Below, piece by piece: positions 27,172-36,073 of a DNA stretch of 64,000 nt. Each line of letters starts with the position of its first letter. Within the stretch, counting starts at the first letter, position 1. The notes beneath the pieces are model-generated. The model searched no databases. It worked only from the letters and a program-made list of their open reading frames with translations, and had not been told where the DNA came from. The position numbers and the translations under genes were made by a program. The stretch is from Methylobacterium isbiliense (GTDB lineage Bacteria > Pseudomonadota > Alphaproteobacteria > Rhizobiales > Beijerinckiaceae). The DNA is taken from contig NZ_BPQQ01000034.1 of the NCBI RefSeq assembly GCF_022179325.1, positions 124,001-188,000 of the forward strand. Reading direction: 5' to 3'.

Positions 27172-28167
27172 ATGGCGCTGCACCGCAGGACGTTGCTCAC
27201 GGGGGCGGCCGCGCTCCCGTTCGCACGGCCGGCGGACGAGGCCGCGGCGCAGGCCGCAGCGCCGGAGGCGCCCCGCCCCACCCCCGACGGCAGGCCGAGC
27301 GCCGACCTGGAGGTGCTGCCCCTGTGGCCCGGGCCGATCCCCGGCGGGGGCGGCCCCGAGACGGGCGGCGCGGCCTTCGACGAGAGCCGCGAGGGCGTGA
27401 TCCAGCGCGTGGCGCGCCCGTGTCTCCTCGTCATGCGCCCGCCCCGCCCGAACGGCACGGCCGTGCTCGTGGCGGCGGGCGGCGGCTACCGGCGCATCGA
27501 CATCGGGCACGAGGGCCTGCCCACCGCGCAATGGCTGGTCTCGCTCGGCATCACCGCCTTCGTGCTGGTCTACCGCCTGCCGGGCGAGGGCTGGGGCGCG
27601 GGCGCCGACGCGCCGCTGCAGGACGTGCAGCGGGCCATGCGCCTCGTGCGGGCGCGGGCGCTGCGCTACGGCATCGATCCCGGGCGCATCGGCGTCATCG
27701 GCTACTCGGCCGGCGGGCACCTGATGGGCACGGCGGCGGTGCGCTTCGCCGCCCGGGTCTACGAGCCGGTGGACGAGGACGACGCCCTCTCGGCCCGACC
27801 CGACCTCGCGGCCCTGATCTATCCGGTCATCACCCTGCGCCCGCCCTTCGACCGCACGTCGAGCCGGCGCGTCCTGGTCGGCGAGAGCCCGACACGCTTC
27901 GCCACCGCGACCTACTCGGTGGAGACCCACGTCCGCACGCACTCCACGCCGACCTTCCTCGCCCAGGCGGCGGACGACCCGGTGGCGGTGGTGGACAATT
28001 GCCTCCTGATGTACGGCGCCCTGCGCGGCGCCGACGTGCCGGCCGAGATGCACCTGTTCGAGCGCGGCGGCCACGGCTTCGGCCTCGGCGTCCCGGGCTC
28101 CCCGCCGGCCGCATGGCCCGGCCTGTTCGCCGCCTGGGGACGGCGGCGCGGGTTCATCCGGGCCTGA
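27172..28167 (+). CDS. Tat-exported alpha/beta hydrolase (acetyl-xylan esterase/lipase-like)
   Basis: The 331-residue precursor starts with a possible twin-arginine leader (HRRTLLTGAAALPFA) and an alanine-rich region. The hydrolase fold shows an AAGGGYR oxyanion turn, the nucleophile GYSAGG, an acid in FLAQAADDPVA and the histidine in ERGGHGFGL. This arrangement matches BD-FAE/esterase-lipase proteins that act on acylated sugars or small esters in the periplasm. ATG 27172 follows a spacer with weak Shine-Dalgarno; a longer open frame from 27070 adds 34 unconserved residues. The gene is monocistronic with a small terminator just after its stop. Confidence 0.9.
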   Translation: MALHRRTLLTGAAALPFARPADEAAAQAAAPEAPRPTPDGRPSADLEVLPLWPGPIPGGGGPETGGAAFDESREGVIQRVARPCLLVMRPPRPNGTAVLVAAGGGYRRIDIGHEGLPTAQWLVSLGITAFVLVYRLPGEGWGAGADAPLQDVQRAMRLVRARALRYGIDPGRIGVIGYSAGGHLMGTAAVRFAARVYEPVDEDDALSARPDLAALIYPVITLRPPFDRTSSRRVLVGESPTRFATATYSVETHVRTHSTPTFLAQAADDPVAVVDNCLLMYGALRGADVPAEMHLFERGGHGFGLGVPGSPPAAWPGLFAAWGRRRGFIRA

Positions 28168-28168
28168 C

Positions 28169-28186
28169 TTCCCCAAGGGAATTTTT
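28169..28186 (+). terminator. short Rho-independent terminator after the hydrolase gene
   Basis: TTCCC-CAA-GGGAA (28169-28181) followed by five T residues begins two bases after the hydrolase stop. The 5-base-pair stem is short, but the geometry is right, and it isolates the following rpsF gene. Confidence 0.5.
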
Positions 28187-28262
28187 CCTGCTGCGCACGG
28201 CACCCCTTGTCATCCGTCAGCCCCCATGATCATGTCGAGATCTGGAAGCATGATGATTTGCG

Positions 28263-28742
28263 ATGACGCAGTATCGAAGCCTGCTGATTTTGCCTGAGCA
28301 CGCAACACCTCAGCGGATCGAAGAGGTTTCCGAACACCTCATCGAGGTCGTTGCCGAAAACGGCGGCAAGGCCGAGAAGACCGAGATGTGGGGCGTGAAG
28401 CCCCTCGCCTACCGCATCCGCAAGCACCGCAAGGCCCACTTCGCGCTCCTCAACATCGACGCTCCCCCGGCGGCGCTCGCCGAGATGGAGCGGCAGATGC
28501 GGATCTCCGAGGACATCCTGCGCTTCCTCACCATCCGGGTCGAGGCGCTGGAGGCCGAGCCCTCCGCGATGATGCAGAAGCGCGACCGCGACGAGCGCAA
28601 GGACCGCGAGCGCGATGCCTCGCGCCCGACCCGCCGCAGGCGCGCCAAGACACTCGATCCCCAGGCCGAACTCGACGCCTATTCGGAGGCGATCCTGACC
28701 AAACTCCGGGCGATCAACGCGCGCCTGGAAGGCGCCTCCTGA
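28263..28742 (+). CDS. rpsF: ribosomal protein bS6 paralogue, not linked to rpsR/rplI
   Basis: A 159-residue S6 protein. The S6 fold is clear: VVAENGGKAEKTEMWGVKPLAYRIRKHRKAHFALLNIDAPPAALAEMERQMRISEDILRFLTIRVEALE in sequence order along ~32-100, then the alphaproteobacterial tail SAMMQKRDRDERKDRERD. The first 28 residues (MTQYRSLLILPEHATP) differ from the usual MPLYEHVFLARQD-type start, and the C-terminus continues as a basic segment RPTRRRRAKT and a helical end LDAYSEAILTKLRAINARLE. The normal rpsF-rpsR-rplI order is absent: a coiled-coil gene follows. It may be a second, conditional S6; whether a canonical copy exists elsewhere is unknown. Confidence 0.9.
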   Translation: MTQYRSLLILPEHATPQRIEEVSEHLIEVVAENGGKAEKTEMWGVKPLAYRIRKHRKAHFALLNIDAPPAALAEMERQMRISEDILRFLTIRVEALEAEPSAMMQKRDRDERKDRERDASRPTRRRRAKTLDPQAELDAYSEAILTKLRAINARLEGAS

Positions 28743-28756
28743 AGGCCGAGCGACGC

Positions 28757-29140
28757 GTGAGCAGGATCATGCTGGGCGCCTTGAAGGACGCCGTCCTCAT
28801 CCTCCACGAGGTCAAGCGGCTGGGCGGCAACATCCAGAAGCTCGCTGCCCGCGCCGAGGCGCTGGAGCAGCGGACCGATCAGTCGGACAAGGACCGGGCC
28901 GTGGCGGCGGCTCACGACGACGTTCGCGTAGCGAAGGACGACGCCCGTGTAGCGAAGTTCGAGGCCCGGATGGCGGGAGTCGAGGCCCAGATGGTGAAGG
29001 TCGAGGCCGCCGCCCGCGTCGCCGTGGCCGAGACCTATGCCGCCCTCGCCGAGCGCGTGACGCGCCTCGAGATGGGGCCGCCCAACGGGGGTGGATCTCC
29101 GCGCCTCACCCCGCCGGGGCCGCCGGCCCCTGAAGCCTGA
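28757..29140 (+). CDS. coiled-coil hypothetical protein downstream of rpsF
   Basis: A 127-residue protein with no recognised family. Residues ~10-105 are a nearly continuous amphipathic helix: LKDAVLILHEVKRLGGNIQKLAARAEALEQRTD, then repeated RVAKDDARVAKFEARMAGVEAQMVKVEAAARVAV, where the VAK(D/F)xAR unit is tandemly repeated. The tail is Gly/Pro-rich. It starts at GTG 28757 (or ATG 28769), 14 bases after the S6 stop, and shares its transcript. A role with the S6 paralogue is suggested by position only. Confidence 0.6.
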   Translation: MSRIMLGALKDAVLILHEVKRLGGNIQKLAARAEALEQRTDQSDKDRAVAAAHDDVRVAKDDARVAKFEARMAGVEAQMVKVEAAARVAVAETYAALAERVTRLEMGPPNGGGSPRLTPPGPPAPEA

Positions 29141-29165
29141 GGAGCGGCCCCTTGGGGGCCGCTCC
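29141..29165. terminator. strong GC hairpin terminator between convergent genes
   Basis: A perfect 11-base-pair stem (GGAGCGGCCCC with GGGGCCGCTCC) and a TTG loop directly follow the coiled-coil stop and precede the convergent small gene's stop by 17 bases. There is no T tract, so it probably works in both directions. Confidence 0.65.
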
Positions 29166-29182
29166 GTGTCGGGAGTGTCCGC

Positions 29183-29422
29183 TCAGAAGCAGCGGCGGGT
29201 GCGGTTGACGACCACGCGGCCGAAGGGGCCCCGGCGCTTCGTCACCACGGTGGTGCAGCGCGGGCCGCGGCGCACGACGCGGCGGCTGACGTACTGCGCC
29301 TGGTCGATCGCGGCCTCGGGGGCGAGGATCTGCGGCCCGGCGACCGGCAGGGCGGCGGCCGGGCCGGCGGCCGCGAGGGTGGCGCCGAGAACCGCGGCGA
29401 TGCCGAGGACGGTGGCTCTCAT
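29183..29422 (-). CDS. small exported basic protein
   Basis: A 79-residue precursor with a signal peptide (MRATVLGIAAVLGATLAAAGPAAA, cleavage near residue 25). The mature ~55 residues are very basic, with SRRVVRRGPRCTTVVTKRRGPFG and a closing NRTRRCF. Two cysteines could form a disulfide in the periplasm. ATG 29422 has AGGAG at the right spacing. Rhizobiales genomes hold many such short Arg/Gly exported proteins of unknown role. No functional neighbour. Confidence 0.75.
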   Translation of the reverse strand: MRATVLGIAAVLGATLAAAGPAAALPVAGPQILAPEAAIDQAQYVSRRVVRRGPRCTTVVTKRRGPFGRVVVNRTRRCF

Positions 29423-29571
29423 GGGAGTCTCCTGTGTCGTGGCTTCGGAAGGCGCCCCCTCTCGCCGCGCCGGGATGAACGGCAGGTTAATGCGGCCAGC
29501 GCCTCGCACGGCCGTGATCCGGGCGCCGCGCCGCGTTGCGCGGGGACCAAGGCTCGTCTAACTCACCCGTC

Positions 29572-31128
29572 ATGACGGCCGAGCACGACAAGATCCTGAT
29601 CATCGATTTCGGGAGCCAGGTGACCCAGCTCATCGCCCGCCGGGTGCGGGAGGAGGGGGTCTATTCCGAGATCGTGCCCTTCCACGCGGCGGAAGCCGCC
29701 TTCGCGGCCCTGAAGCCGAAGGCGGTGATCCTGTCGGGCGGGCCGGAATCGGTGACGACCGACACCTCGCCCCGCGCGCCGCAGGCCGTCTTCGAGGCGG
29801 GCGTGCCGGTGCTGGGCATCTGCTACGGCGAGCAGACCATGGCGGCCCAGCTCGGCGGCGAGGTCGAGGGGGGACACCATGCGGAGTTCGGCCGCGCCGA
29901 AGTGGAGGTCATCGCCGACTCGGCCCTGTTCCGCGGCGTCTGGCACGTGGGCGAGACCTACCCGGTCTGGATGAGCCACGGCGACCGCGTGACGAAGCTG
30001 CCGGACGGCTTCTCCACCATCGCGATCTCGCCGAACGCCCCCTTCGCGGCGGTGGCCGACGAGGCGCGCCGCTTCTACGCGGTTCAGTTCCACCCCGAGG
30101 TGGCGCACACGCCGCACGGGGCGCTGCTGATCCGCAACTTCGTGCGCGACATCGCGGGCTGCTCCGGCGACTGGTCGATGCGCGCCTTCCGGGACGAGGC
30201 GATCGAGCGCATCCGCGCGCAGGTCGGCGAGGCCAAGGTGCTGTGCGGCCTCTCCGGCGGCGTCGATTCGGCGGTGGCGGCGGTGCTGATCCACGAGGCG
30301 ATCGGCGAGCAGCTGACCTGCGTGTTCGTCGACCACGGCCTGCTGCGACTCGGCGAGGCCGAGGAGGTGGTGCGGCTCTTCCGCGACCACTACAACATCC
30401 CCCTGGTCCATGTTCAGGCGCAGGACCTCTTCCTCGGGGCGCTCGCGGGCGTCACCGACCCGGAGGTGAAGCGCAAGACCATCGGGCGCCTGTTCATCGA
30501 CGTGTTCGAGGCCGAGGCGAAGACGATCGGCGGCGCAGCCTTCCTGGCGCAGGGCACCCTCTATCCGGACGTAATCGAGAGCGTGTCCTTCACGGGCGGC
30601 CCCTCGGTGACGATCAAAAGCCACCACAATGTCGGCGGCCTGCCCGAGCGCATGAACATGGCGCTCGTGGAGCCCCTGCGCGAGCTGTTCAAGGACGAGG
30701 TGCGGGTGCTCGGGCGCGAACTCGGCCTGCCCGAGGCCTTCGTGGGCCGCCATCCCTTCCCGGGACCAGGCCTCGCCATCCGCTGCCCCGGCGAGATCAC
30801 GCCCGAGAAGCTCGACGCGCTGCGCAAGGCCGACGCGATCTACCTGGAGGAGATCCGCAAGGCCGGGCTCTACGACACGATCTGGCAAGCCTTCGCGGTG
30901 ATCCTGCCGGTGAAGACCGTGGGCGTGATGGGCGACGGGCGCACCTACGACCACGTCTGCGCGCTGCGCGCCGTCACCTCGGTGGACGGCATGACGGCGG
31001 ACTTCTACCCCTTCGACATGGCCTTCCTGGGCCGCGTCGCGACCCGGATCATCAACGAGGTCAAGGGCATCAACCGCGTCACCTACGACATCACCTCCAA
31101 GCCGCCCGGCACGATCGAGTGGGAGTGA
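29572..31128 (+). CDS. guaA: GMP synthase (glutamine-hydrolysing)
   Basis: A 518-residue enzyme converting XMP to GMP with glutamine and ATP. The N-terminal glutamine amidotransferase has Cys84 (LGICYGEQ), His174 and Glu176 (FHPEV). The central PP-loop ATPase has [11 protein letters not shown] near 226-236. The C-terminal dimerisation domain has [16 protein letters not shown] and ends with the invariant [11 protein letters not shown]. Full length. ATG 29572 is chosen; the frame begins 12 codons earlier without conservation. It is monocistronic and followed by a 242-base gap with a perfect hairpin. Confidence 0.98.
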   Translation: MTAEHDKILIIDFGSQVTQLIARRVREEGVYSEIVPFHAAEAAFAALKPKAVILSGGPESVTTDTSPRAPQAVFEAGVPVLGICYGEQTMAAQLGGEVEGGHHAEFGRAEVEVIADSALFRGVWHVGETYPVWMSHGDRVTKLPDGFSTIAISPNAPFAAVADEARRFYAVQFHPEVAHTPHGALLIRNFVRDIAGCSGDWSMRAFRDEAIERIRAQVGEAKVLCGLSGGVDSAVAAVLIHEAIGEQLTCVFVDHGLLRLGEAEEVVRLFRDHYNIPLVHVQAQDLFLGALAGVTDPEVKRKTIGRLFIDVFEAEAKTIGGAAFLAQGTLYPDVIESVSFTGGPSVTIKSHHNVGGLPERMNMALVEPLRELFKDEVRVLGRELGLPEAFVGRHPFPGPGLAIRCPGEITPEKLDALRKADAIYLEEIRKAGLYDTIWQAFAVILPVKTVGVMGDGRTYDHVCALRAVTSVDGMTADFYPFDMAFLGRVATRIINEVKGINRVTYDITSKPPGTIEWE

Positions 31129-31340
31129 GGACGAGCCGTCGCGGCAGCAAGTCGGCGGCGTCAGCGCACGAGAGCGTCGACGCCGTTCGCCCCCTCGGCA
31201 TGACCGGGCGAAGACAGCCAAGTCGCCTCGGGACCGAGGTCGGACGGAGAACCGGACTCGTTTGCCGGCCGGCAAGGCATGGGCCTGTCCTTGGGGGAAA
31301 GCATCGCCTTCCGTCTCTCTCCGAGGGAGTGCCGGAGCGG

Positions 31341-31364
31341 GATGTCGCCCCGCAGGGCGACATC
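31341..31364. terminator. perfect hairpin between convergent guaA and TetR genes
   Basis: A 10-base-pair perfect stem (GATGTCGCCC and GGGCGACATC) with a CGCA loop lies 6 bases before the TetR gene's stop codon (its 3' side) and 212 bases after guaA. It fits a terminator for the TetR gene or for both transcripts. The rest of the gap 31129-31340 holds nothing recognisable. Confidence 0.5.
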
Positions 31365-31370
31365 GTGGCG

Positions 31371-32000
31371 TCATCGCGTCGCCGCTGCCCAGCTTCGGAT
31401 GAAGCTCTCGGCGTGTGCCTCGCCGAACGCGCCCAGATCGAGGGGCCGGACGTCCGCGCCGCCGAGCGGTCGCTGGTGGAGCACCGCGACCAGCAGCGGC
31501 GCGATCAGCTCGATGGCGGCCAGCCGGGTCGCACCGCCGCGCATCTCGCCGCGCGCCACATGCGCCTCCAGCCGGGCCTCGGCGGCTTGGATCGTCGGCT
31601 CAAGCAGGCTCGTCACGAAGGCAGGTCCGACGGTCGGATGCCCCAGCCCTTCGGCCAGGCCGGTGGCGATCACGCGGTCGAGTCCGGCGTGAAGCAGCCC
31701 GCCGGCAAGGTGCCGGACCGCCTCGCGGATCGAGGTCGCGAAGTCGCCGGCCGGCTGGGCCATCGTTGACAGCGGCTGCTCGCCGTGGCGCCGCTCGTCC
31801 TCCATCAGCGCGCGGATCACATCGTCGCGTCGGCCGAAATGATGGGTGAGGCTCGACAGGCTGACGCCCGCGGCCGCCGCCAGTTCGCGCCAGGAAGCCG
31901 GCCCGGCGCTGCGGTCCTGCAGCCGCGCGCGGATGCGCGCGAGGAGTTCGGCCCGCTTCTCCGCCGTCGCCCGGTTCGGCGTGCCGCTCGCCCTAGGCAT
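31371..32000 (-). CDS. TetR-family transcriptional regulator
   Basis: A 209-residue regulator. The N-terminal helix-turn-helix is ASWRELAAAAGVSLSSLTHHFGRRDDVIRALMEDE (~35-70), a TetR-like pattern with THHFGRRDD replacing the usual YYHFKSKED. The C-terminal ligand domain is helical. Its start at 32000 is divergent from a YdeI-like gene across 132 bases. That gap carries TGGATCA (32000-32006) and its inverted copy TGATCCA (32043-32049) flanking an AT-rich promoter, a candidate operator. It probably controls the downstream plus-strand membrane-gene group. Confidence 0.88.
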   Translation of the reverse strand: MPRASGTPNRATAEKRAELLARIRARLQDRSAGPASWRELAAAAGVSLSSLTHHFGRRDDVIRALMEDERRHGEQPLSTMAQPAGDFATSIREAVRHLAGGLLHAGLDRVIATGLAEGLGHPTVGPAFVTSLLEPTIQAAEARLEAHVARGEMRGGATRLAAIELIAPLLVAVLHQRPLGGADVRPLDLGAFGEAHAESFIRSWAAATR

Positions 32001-32132
32001 GGATCATTTGAACCAAAGCATAATCCCGCGTACTGTATCGACTGATCCAATGTAGCCCCGCGGCGGCCGAGGCCCAGGGCCGCTGGACACGAGGAGCGCG
32101 ATGATGGCCGTGCCGTGCTTGGGCGAGGGTGA

Positions 32133-32732
32133 ATGATGCCGCTCGACGCTTGTGCCCGTGTCGAGGTCCGGTCGCGTGACGAGTGGCGCCGCTGGCTGGA
32201 GCGACACCATGCCCAAGCCGACCCGATCTGGCTCGTGACCTGGAAGAAAGGGGGCGAGCACCACCTGCCCTACGCCGATGTGGTCGAGGAGGCCTTGTGC
32301 TTCGGCTGGATCGACAGCCTGCCGCGCAAGCTCGACACGCGACGCACGATGCTGCTGCTCGGTCCGCGCAAGCCGGGCAGCAGCTGGTCGGCCGCCAACC
32401 GCGAGCGGGCTGAGCGGCTCGCACGCGAGGGCCTGATGACGCCGGCCGGCCGCGCGAAGATGGACGCGGCGAAGGCGGACGGCTCCTGGGACCGGCTGAA
32501 GGCGGCCGAGACCGGCGCAGCGCCGGACGACCTCGCCGCCGCGCTGCGCGAGGCCGGCGCGACTGCGGGTTGGACCGCGTTCAGCCTGGCCACGCGCACG
32601 CGCATCGTCGCGCATGTCGGCGCCGCCCAACGACCGGACACGCGTGCCAAGCGGATCGCGTCCGTGGTCGAGGGCGCGCGGACCGGCCTCGACCCGCTCG
32701 ATTGGCGCAGAAGCAAGGGGCGCGGCCGGTGA
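32133..32732 (+). CDS. YdeI/OmpD-associated family protein
   Basis: A 199-residue protein matching the YdeI family (DUF1905/OmdA type). Family landmarks: VEVRSRDEWRRWLERHHAQADPIWLVTWKK, LPYADVVEEALCFGWIDSLPRKLD, RRTMLLLGPRKPGSSWSAANRERAERL, and MTPAGRAKMDAAKADGSW. Its biochemical role is not established; homologues are linked to stress or polymyxin and bacteriocin tolerance. A start at ATG 32133 or 32136 is possible; both follow GAGGGTGA. Its stop overlaps the GTG of the next membrane gene, so the two are co-translated, under possible control of the divergent TetR protein. Confidence 0.85.
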   Translation: MMPLDACARVEVRSRDEWRRWLERHHAQADPIWLVTWKKGGEHHLPYADVVEEALCFGWIDSLPRKLDTRRTMLLLGPRKPGSSWSAANRERAERLAREGLMTPAGRAKMDAAKADGSWDRLKAAETGAAPDDLAAALREAGATAGWTAFSLATRTRIVAHVGAAQRPDTRAKRIASVVEGARTGLDPLDWRRSKGRGR

Positions 32733-33133
32733 GCGGCGACCTGCTCCTGCGGCTCGCCTACGCCGCCAACATCCTCATCCTGCTGCCGGTGGTGACGGCC
32801 CTTCACTGGCGCGGCACGGCGGGCGTGTTCGGGCCGGAGGTGGCGGATTCGCCCGCCCTGCGGCTGCTGGTGGCGGCGTTGTGGGGCGCGATCCTGGTCT
32901 GCTCCGCAATTGGGCTTGCTTGGCCGCGCGTCATGGTCGGCATCCTCGTGCTGCAGGTCGTCTACAAGTCGATCTGGCTCGTCACCTTCGTCCTGCCTGT
33001 CTGGCGCGCGGGTGACCCGGTGCCCTGGGGGCCGGCGCTGACCTTCGTCCCCATCGTCCTGCTCTGGCCGGTCATCCTGCTGAGGAATCTGTCGGAGTCG
33101 AACCGCTCGACGATCTCCGCGGTGTGCTGGTGA
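32729..33133 (+). CDS. hypothetical four-helix membrane protein
   Basis: A 134-residue integral membrane protein with four predicted helices (~6-26, 44-64, 68-92, 100-121), the last two rich in aromatic residues. There is no catalytic motif that I recognise. The GTG at 32729 overlaps the YdeI-like stop (GTGA). The reading frame ends just as the frameshifted TspO-like gene begins, so it is the middle gene of a three-gene unit whose last member is broken. Confidence 0.7.
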   Translation: MSGDLLLRLAYAANILILLPVVTALHWRGTAGVFGPEVADSPALRLLVAALWGAILVCSAIGLAWPRVMVGILVLQVVYKSIWLVTFVLPVWRAGDPVPWGPALTFVPIVLLWPVILLRNLSESNRSTISAVCW

Positions 33134-33829
33134 TCGTCGCCGCACTGCCCCAGTCGATCATCGGCGGTGGGGCGCCGTGGCGCGGCGACGGCAAGACGAC
33201 CTTGTCGGAGCGGTCCGAGCGGCACACCTGCCGATCGTGCCGCGGCCGCCGGTCTTCACCATCTGGGCGGTCATCGTCGCGGCAGGCGCGGGTTTCGCGG
33301 TGTGGCACATGCTGAACCTGACCGAACCGCTGCTGTGCGCACGCTCGGCTGGCTGGCGATCGCCGCGTGGACGCTCAACACCGCCTGGGAATGGCACGTG
33401 CCGAGACGCGACATCGACGGGACGCGCGTCGCGCTGATCGCAACCGCGCTGGTGGCGCTGCCAGCGGCGGTCTGGACGATCCGCTCGGCCGGGCCTGTGC
33501 AGGGCTGGGCGTTCTGGCTCGGCGCCGCGCCGCTGCAGCTCCTCGCCGGTGGGATCTCGGCCGCGACCCGGGTGAAGGTCGGCTCGACGATCAAGTGGAG
33601 CGGAGCGCCCGTCCGCGCCGGCTGGCAGCTGGCGCTGCTGATAGTCGCCGGCGTGCTGGGAACCGCCGTGGCGTGGTGGTGCGGCTCGCTGGTCTATGCC
33701 GGCGCCGTCGTCTGGGCGCTGGTCGGCATCGTCCTCCGGACCATCGCGCGCGACCGCAATCTGGCGATCGGCGCGAGCGCCGGCCTCCCGGGGCCTGTCG
33801 TTCTCGCGGCGGCTGCCGAGGGCGGCTAA
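33124..33829 (+). pseudogene. frameshifted TspO-like/tryptophan-rich membrane protein
   Basis: A membrane protein is readable only by joining three frames. The stretch from 33124 gives a short start (MLVIVAALPQSIIGGGAPW). A second frame around 33235-33345 gives PPVFTIWAVIVAAGAGFAVWHMLNL, a TspO-like FxIWxxI helix. A third frame from about 33345 to 33829 gives LGWLAIAAWTLNTAWEWHVP and three more helices (PLQLLAGGISAATRV, WQLALLIVAGVLGTAVAWW). Together they follow the order of TspO-like tryptophan-rich proteins of about 230 residues. Two frame changes (near 33180-33230 and 33345) argue for a recent pseudogene or sequence errors. Confidence 0.6.
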
Positions 33830-33901
33830 AGCGCGGCTCTCATCCGCCGCGTCGAACCTGCGCCGACGGTCCGCGGTCGAACGGGTCCGGCGCCCGCCAG
33901 G

Positions 33902-35137
33902 CTATCCTGCCGTTGCCCATCGCTCATCGAGGGTGAGCAGGTAGGCGCGAACGGCGCCGTCCTCGGTCAGGCCGATCGCCGTCCGCAGGCAGGGTCGCGC
34001 CTCCGCGAACCGCCGCAGCGCCGCAAGCGCATGGGCTCGCGTGACCCAGTAGGGCTGATACCGCTCGGTCGCATCCGACCGCACGTCATCCAGATGGCGC
34101 AGGGCCGTCTCCGGGTGTCCGGCCTCCAGGGCGGCGGCGGCCCGGCCGATCAGCACGCCGATGCTCGGCGCATGCGCGGCCAGCAGGTCGTACAGGACCT
34201 TGAGAGCGTCATGGTTGATCCGGCCCGTGAAGGGCCGCTGGACATGGACCGACTGGATCGCGGCCTCGCACTGGAAGCGGCCGAACCGGGCCGACCGGGC
34301 GGCCGAGGTCAGCAGGCCCTCGGCCTCGATGATCATGTCACGCGACCAGAGCGCCGGATCCTGCTCCGCCAGCGGAACGAACCGGCCGTCCCGGGTCCGG
34401 CGGGCCGCGCGACGAGCCTCGCAGTAGAGCATGAGCGCCAGCAGGCCGCGCGCCTCGGGCTGGTCCGGCATCAGTCCCACGAGCAGCCGGCCGAGGAAGA
34501 TCGCCTCGTCGGTCAGGGTCTCGACACCGGGCGCCGCGCCCGGAACGGAATCCCACCCCGTCCCGTAGGCCGCGTAGACCGCATCGAGGACGTCGCCCAG
34601 CCGGTCGGGCAGGTCGTGGCCGGCCGGCACCGCGAACCGGATCCCCGCATCCCTGATCTTCGCCTTGGCGCGAACGAGACGCTGTCCCATCGTCGCCGGC
34701 GCGACCAGGAAGGCGCCGGCGATCCGGGCCGCGTCGAGGCCGAGCACGGTCTGCAGCATCAGCGGCGTCCGGACGGCCGGGTGGATGGCCGGGTGGGCGC
34801 AGATGAACAGGAGCTTCAGGCGCTCGTCCGGAAAGGAATCGCCGTCGGCGGCCGCCCGCTCCTCGATCCGCCGCTCGATTTCCTGCCGGGCTGCGTCCCG
34901 GACCTGACGGTAGCGGTAGCCGTTGCGCAGCCTGTTGCGGGCCGCCGTGAGCAACCACGCTTCGGGAGCGGCGGGAACACCCCGATCGGGCCAGGTGTCC
35001 AGCGCCGAGGCGAAGGCGTCGGCCAGCGCGTCCTCGGCCGCCGCGATGTCGCGCGAGCGCGAGGCCAGCATCGCCAGGAGCCGCCCGTAGGAGACGCGCG
35101 CCACGGTCTCGGCGATGCGGCGCGCGTCGCCGGTCAC
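33902..35137 (-). CDS. ECF42-type RNA polymerase sigma factor with long C-terminal extension
   Basis: A 411-residue sigma factor. Region 2 lies near AAAEDALADAFASALDTWPDRGVPAAPEAWLLTAARNRLRNGYR; region 4 near LGLDAARIAGAFLVAPATMGQRLVRAKAKIRDAGI. The extra ~230 residues (helical, TPR-like, with DEAIFLGRLLVGLMPDQPEARGLLALMLYCEARRAAR and a LHR-type end) are the DUF6596 extension that defines the ECF42 group, which replaces an anti-sigma factor. GTG 35137 overlaps the stop of the DGPF/YCII gene (GTGA), the standard ECF42 partner. The long open frame upstream of 35137 mirrors that partner gene. Confidence 0.92.
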   Translation of the reverse strand: MTGDARRIAETVARVSYGRLLAMLASRSRDIAAAEDALADAFASALDTWPDRGVPAAPEAWLLTAARNRLRNGYRYRQVRDAARQEIERRIEERAAADGDSFPDERLKLLFICAHPAIHPAVRTPLMLQTVLGLDAARIAGAFLVAPATMGQRLVRAKAKIRDAGIRFAVPAGHDLPDRLGDVLDAVYAAYGTGWDSVPGAAPGVETLTDEAIFLGRLLVGLMPDQPEARGLLALMLYCEARRAARRTRDGRFVPLAEQDPALWSRDMIIEAEGLLTSAARSARFGRFQCEAAIQSVHVQRPFTGRINHDALKVLYDLLAAHAPSIGVLIGRAAAALEAGHPETALRHLDDVRSDATERYQPYWVTRAHALAALRRFAEARPCLRTAIGLTEDGAVRAYLLTLDERWATAG

Positions 35138-35502
35138 GGCGCGGCCGGGGCCATCGGCGGCAGGACCGGCCGGACCTCGACCGACCCGCAGGAGGCGGAG
35201 GGCGCGCGCGCGGCCCAGTCCAGGGCGGTGTCGAGGTCGGGCACCTCGACGACGAAGTAGCCGCCGAGCTGCTCCTTGGTATCGGCGAACGGCCCGTCCT
35301 CGACGCTGCGCTTGCCGTCGCGCACCCGGACGGTGGTGGCCGTGTGCGGCCCCTGCAGGCCGTCGCCGTTCACGATGACGCCCGCCTCCCTGAGGATGCC
35401 GATATAGGCGCTCCATCCGCCCCAATAGGCACCGGCCTCTTCCGGGTGGTTGCGCTTGGCGAAATCGGCCTCAGTCTCGGTGAACAGCAGCATGTATTGC
35501 AT
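35134..35502 (-). CDS. DGPF/YCII-domain protein, partner of the ECF42 sigma factor
   Basis: A 122-residue ferredoxin-like small protein of the YCII superfamily. The diagnostic motif is VEDGPFADTKEQLGGYFVVEVPDLDTAL, preceded by MQYMLLFTETEADFAKRN at the start. Proteins of this type are always encoded beside ECF42 sigma factors and belong to their regulon; an activity is not established. ATG 35502 follows AGGGA. Its stop overlaps the sigma-factor start, so translation is coupled. Confidence 0.92.
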   Translation of the reverse strand: MQYMLLFTETEADFAKRNHPEEAGAYWGGWSAYIGILREAGVIVNGDGLQGPHTATTVRVRDGKRSVEDGPFADTKEQLGGYFVVEVPDLDTALDWAARAPSASCGSVEVRPVLPPMAPAAP

Positions 35503-36073
35503 GGTCGATCCCTGTCGCTGTGAGGTGTGTCTGTACGGGAGGAGAGATGTCGATCGTGGGTGCGGCGTCCGGCCGGGCAACGGCAGGGGCCGGTTCAGGC
35601 CAGGATGCCCGCGCGGTCGGCGCGGCGCGACAGCCACGGTGGCAGGCGCCCCGCCCCGATTAGCCTGGGTCGTTTGGGTGAGACGTGTGCGTTCATCCGC
35701 ATTCCCTTCCTGTGAGTCCGTGCACGGGGAGCCGGGGCTCCCCGACCGCACGACACCCGGAGGGCGGCCGTTTCGACAGGGCGCCGGATTTTTCCGATCC
35801 GGCGATCCGGCGCGACGCCCGTGCAGGCGTCCATCCGGTCGCCGGCACCCCCTCCCCGGATTCCTCAACCCCCTCAGCCGGCGTCCGAATGACCCCTCCG
35901 GCCCGGCCAGGCGTCGCCTTGCGCCCCCCGTGAACCCATGCTACGGCCCCCGCGCCGGGGAGGGGGTCTTTCCGCGCCGGCGCCTTCCATCATCGACGGG
36001 CCGCGCGCCGCCATTGCTCCTGTTCCGGCGTGATGCGGGCGGGCCCGCCGGGCCAGGTAGAGAGAGATCGCTG
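35503..36073. other. 571-base gap upstream of the ATP synthase operon
   Basis: It holds no gene that I can support strongly. A 35-codon minus-strand frame at 35595-35702 has an AGGAAGGG ribosome binding site but no recognisable product. Just before atpH there is a C-rich tract and a 12-base palindrome GGCGGGCCCGCC at 36038-36049, which could form a hairpin in the operon leader. The atp promoter should lie in this stretch; I could not pick a convincing -35/-10 pair. Confidence 0.4.

Noticed and set aside
35595-35702. 35-codon minus-strand frame with an AGGAAGGG site
   Set aside because: No recognisable product and no supporting neighbour; kept only as a note in the gap description.
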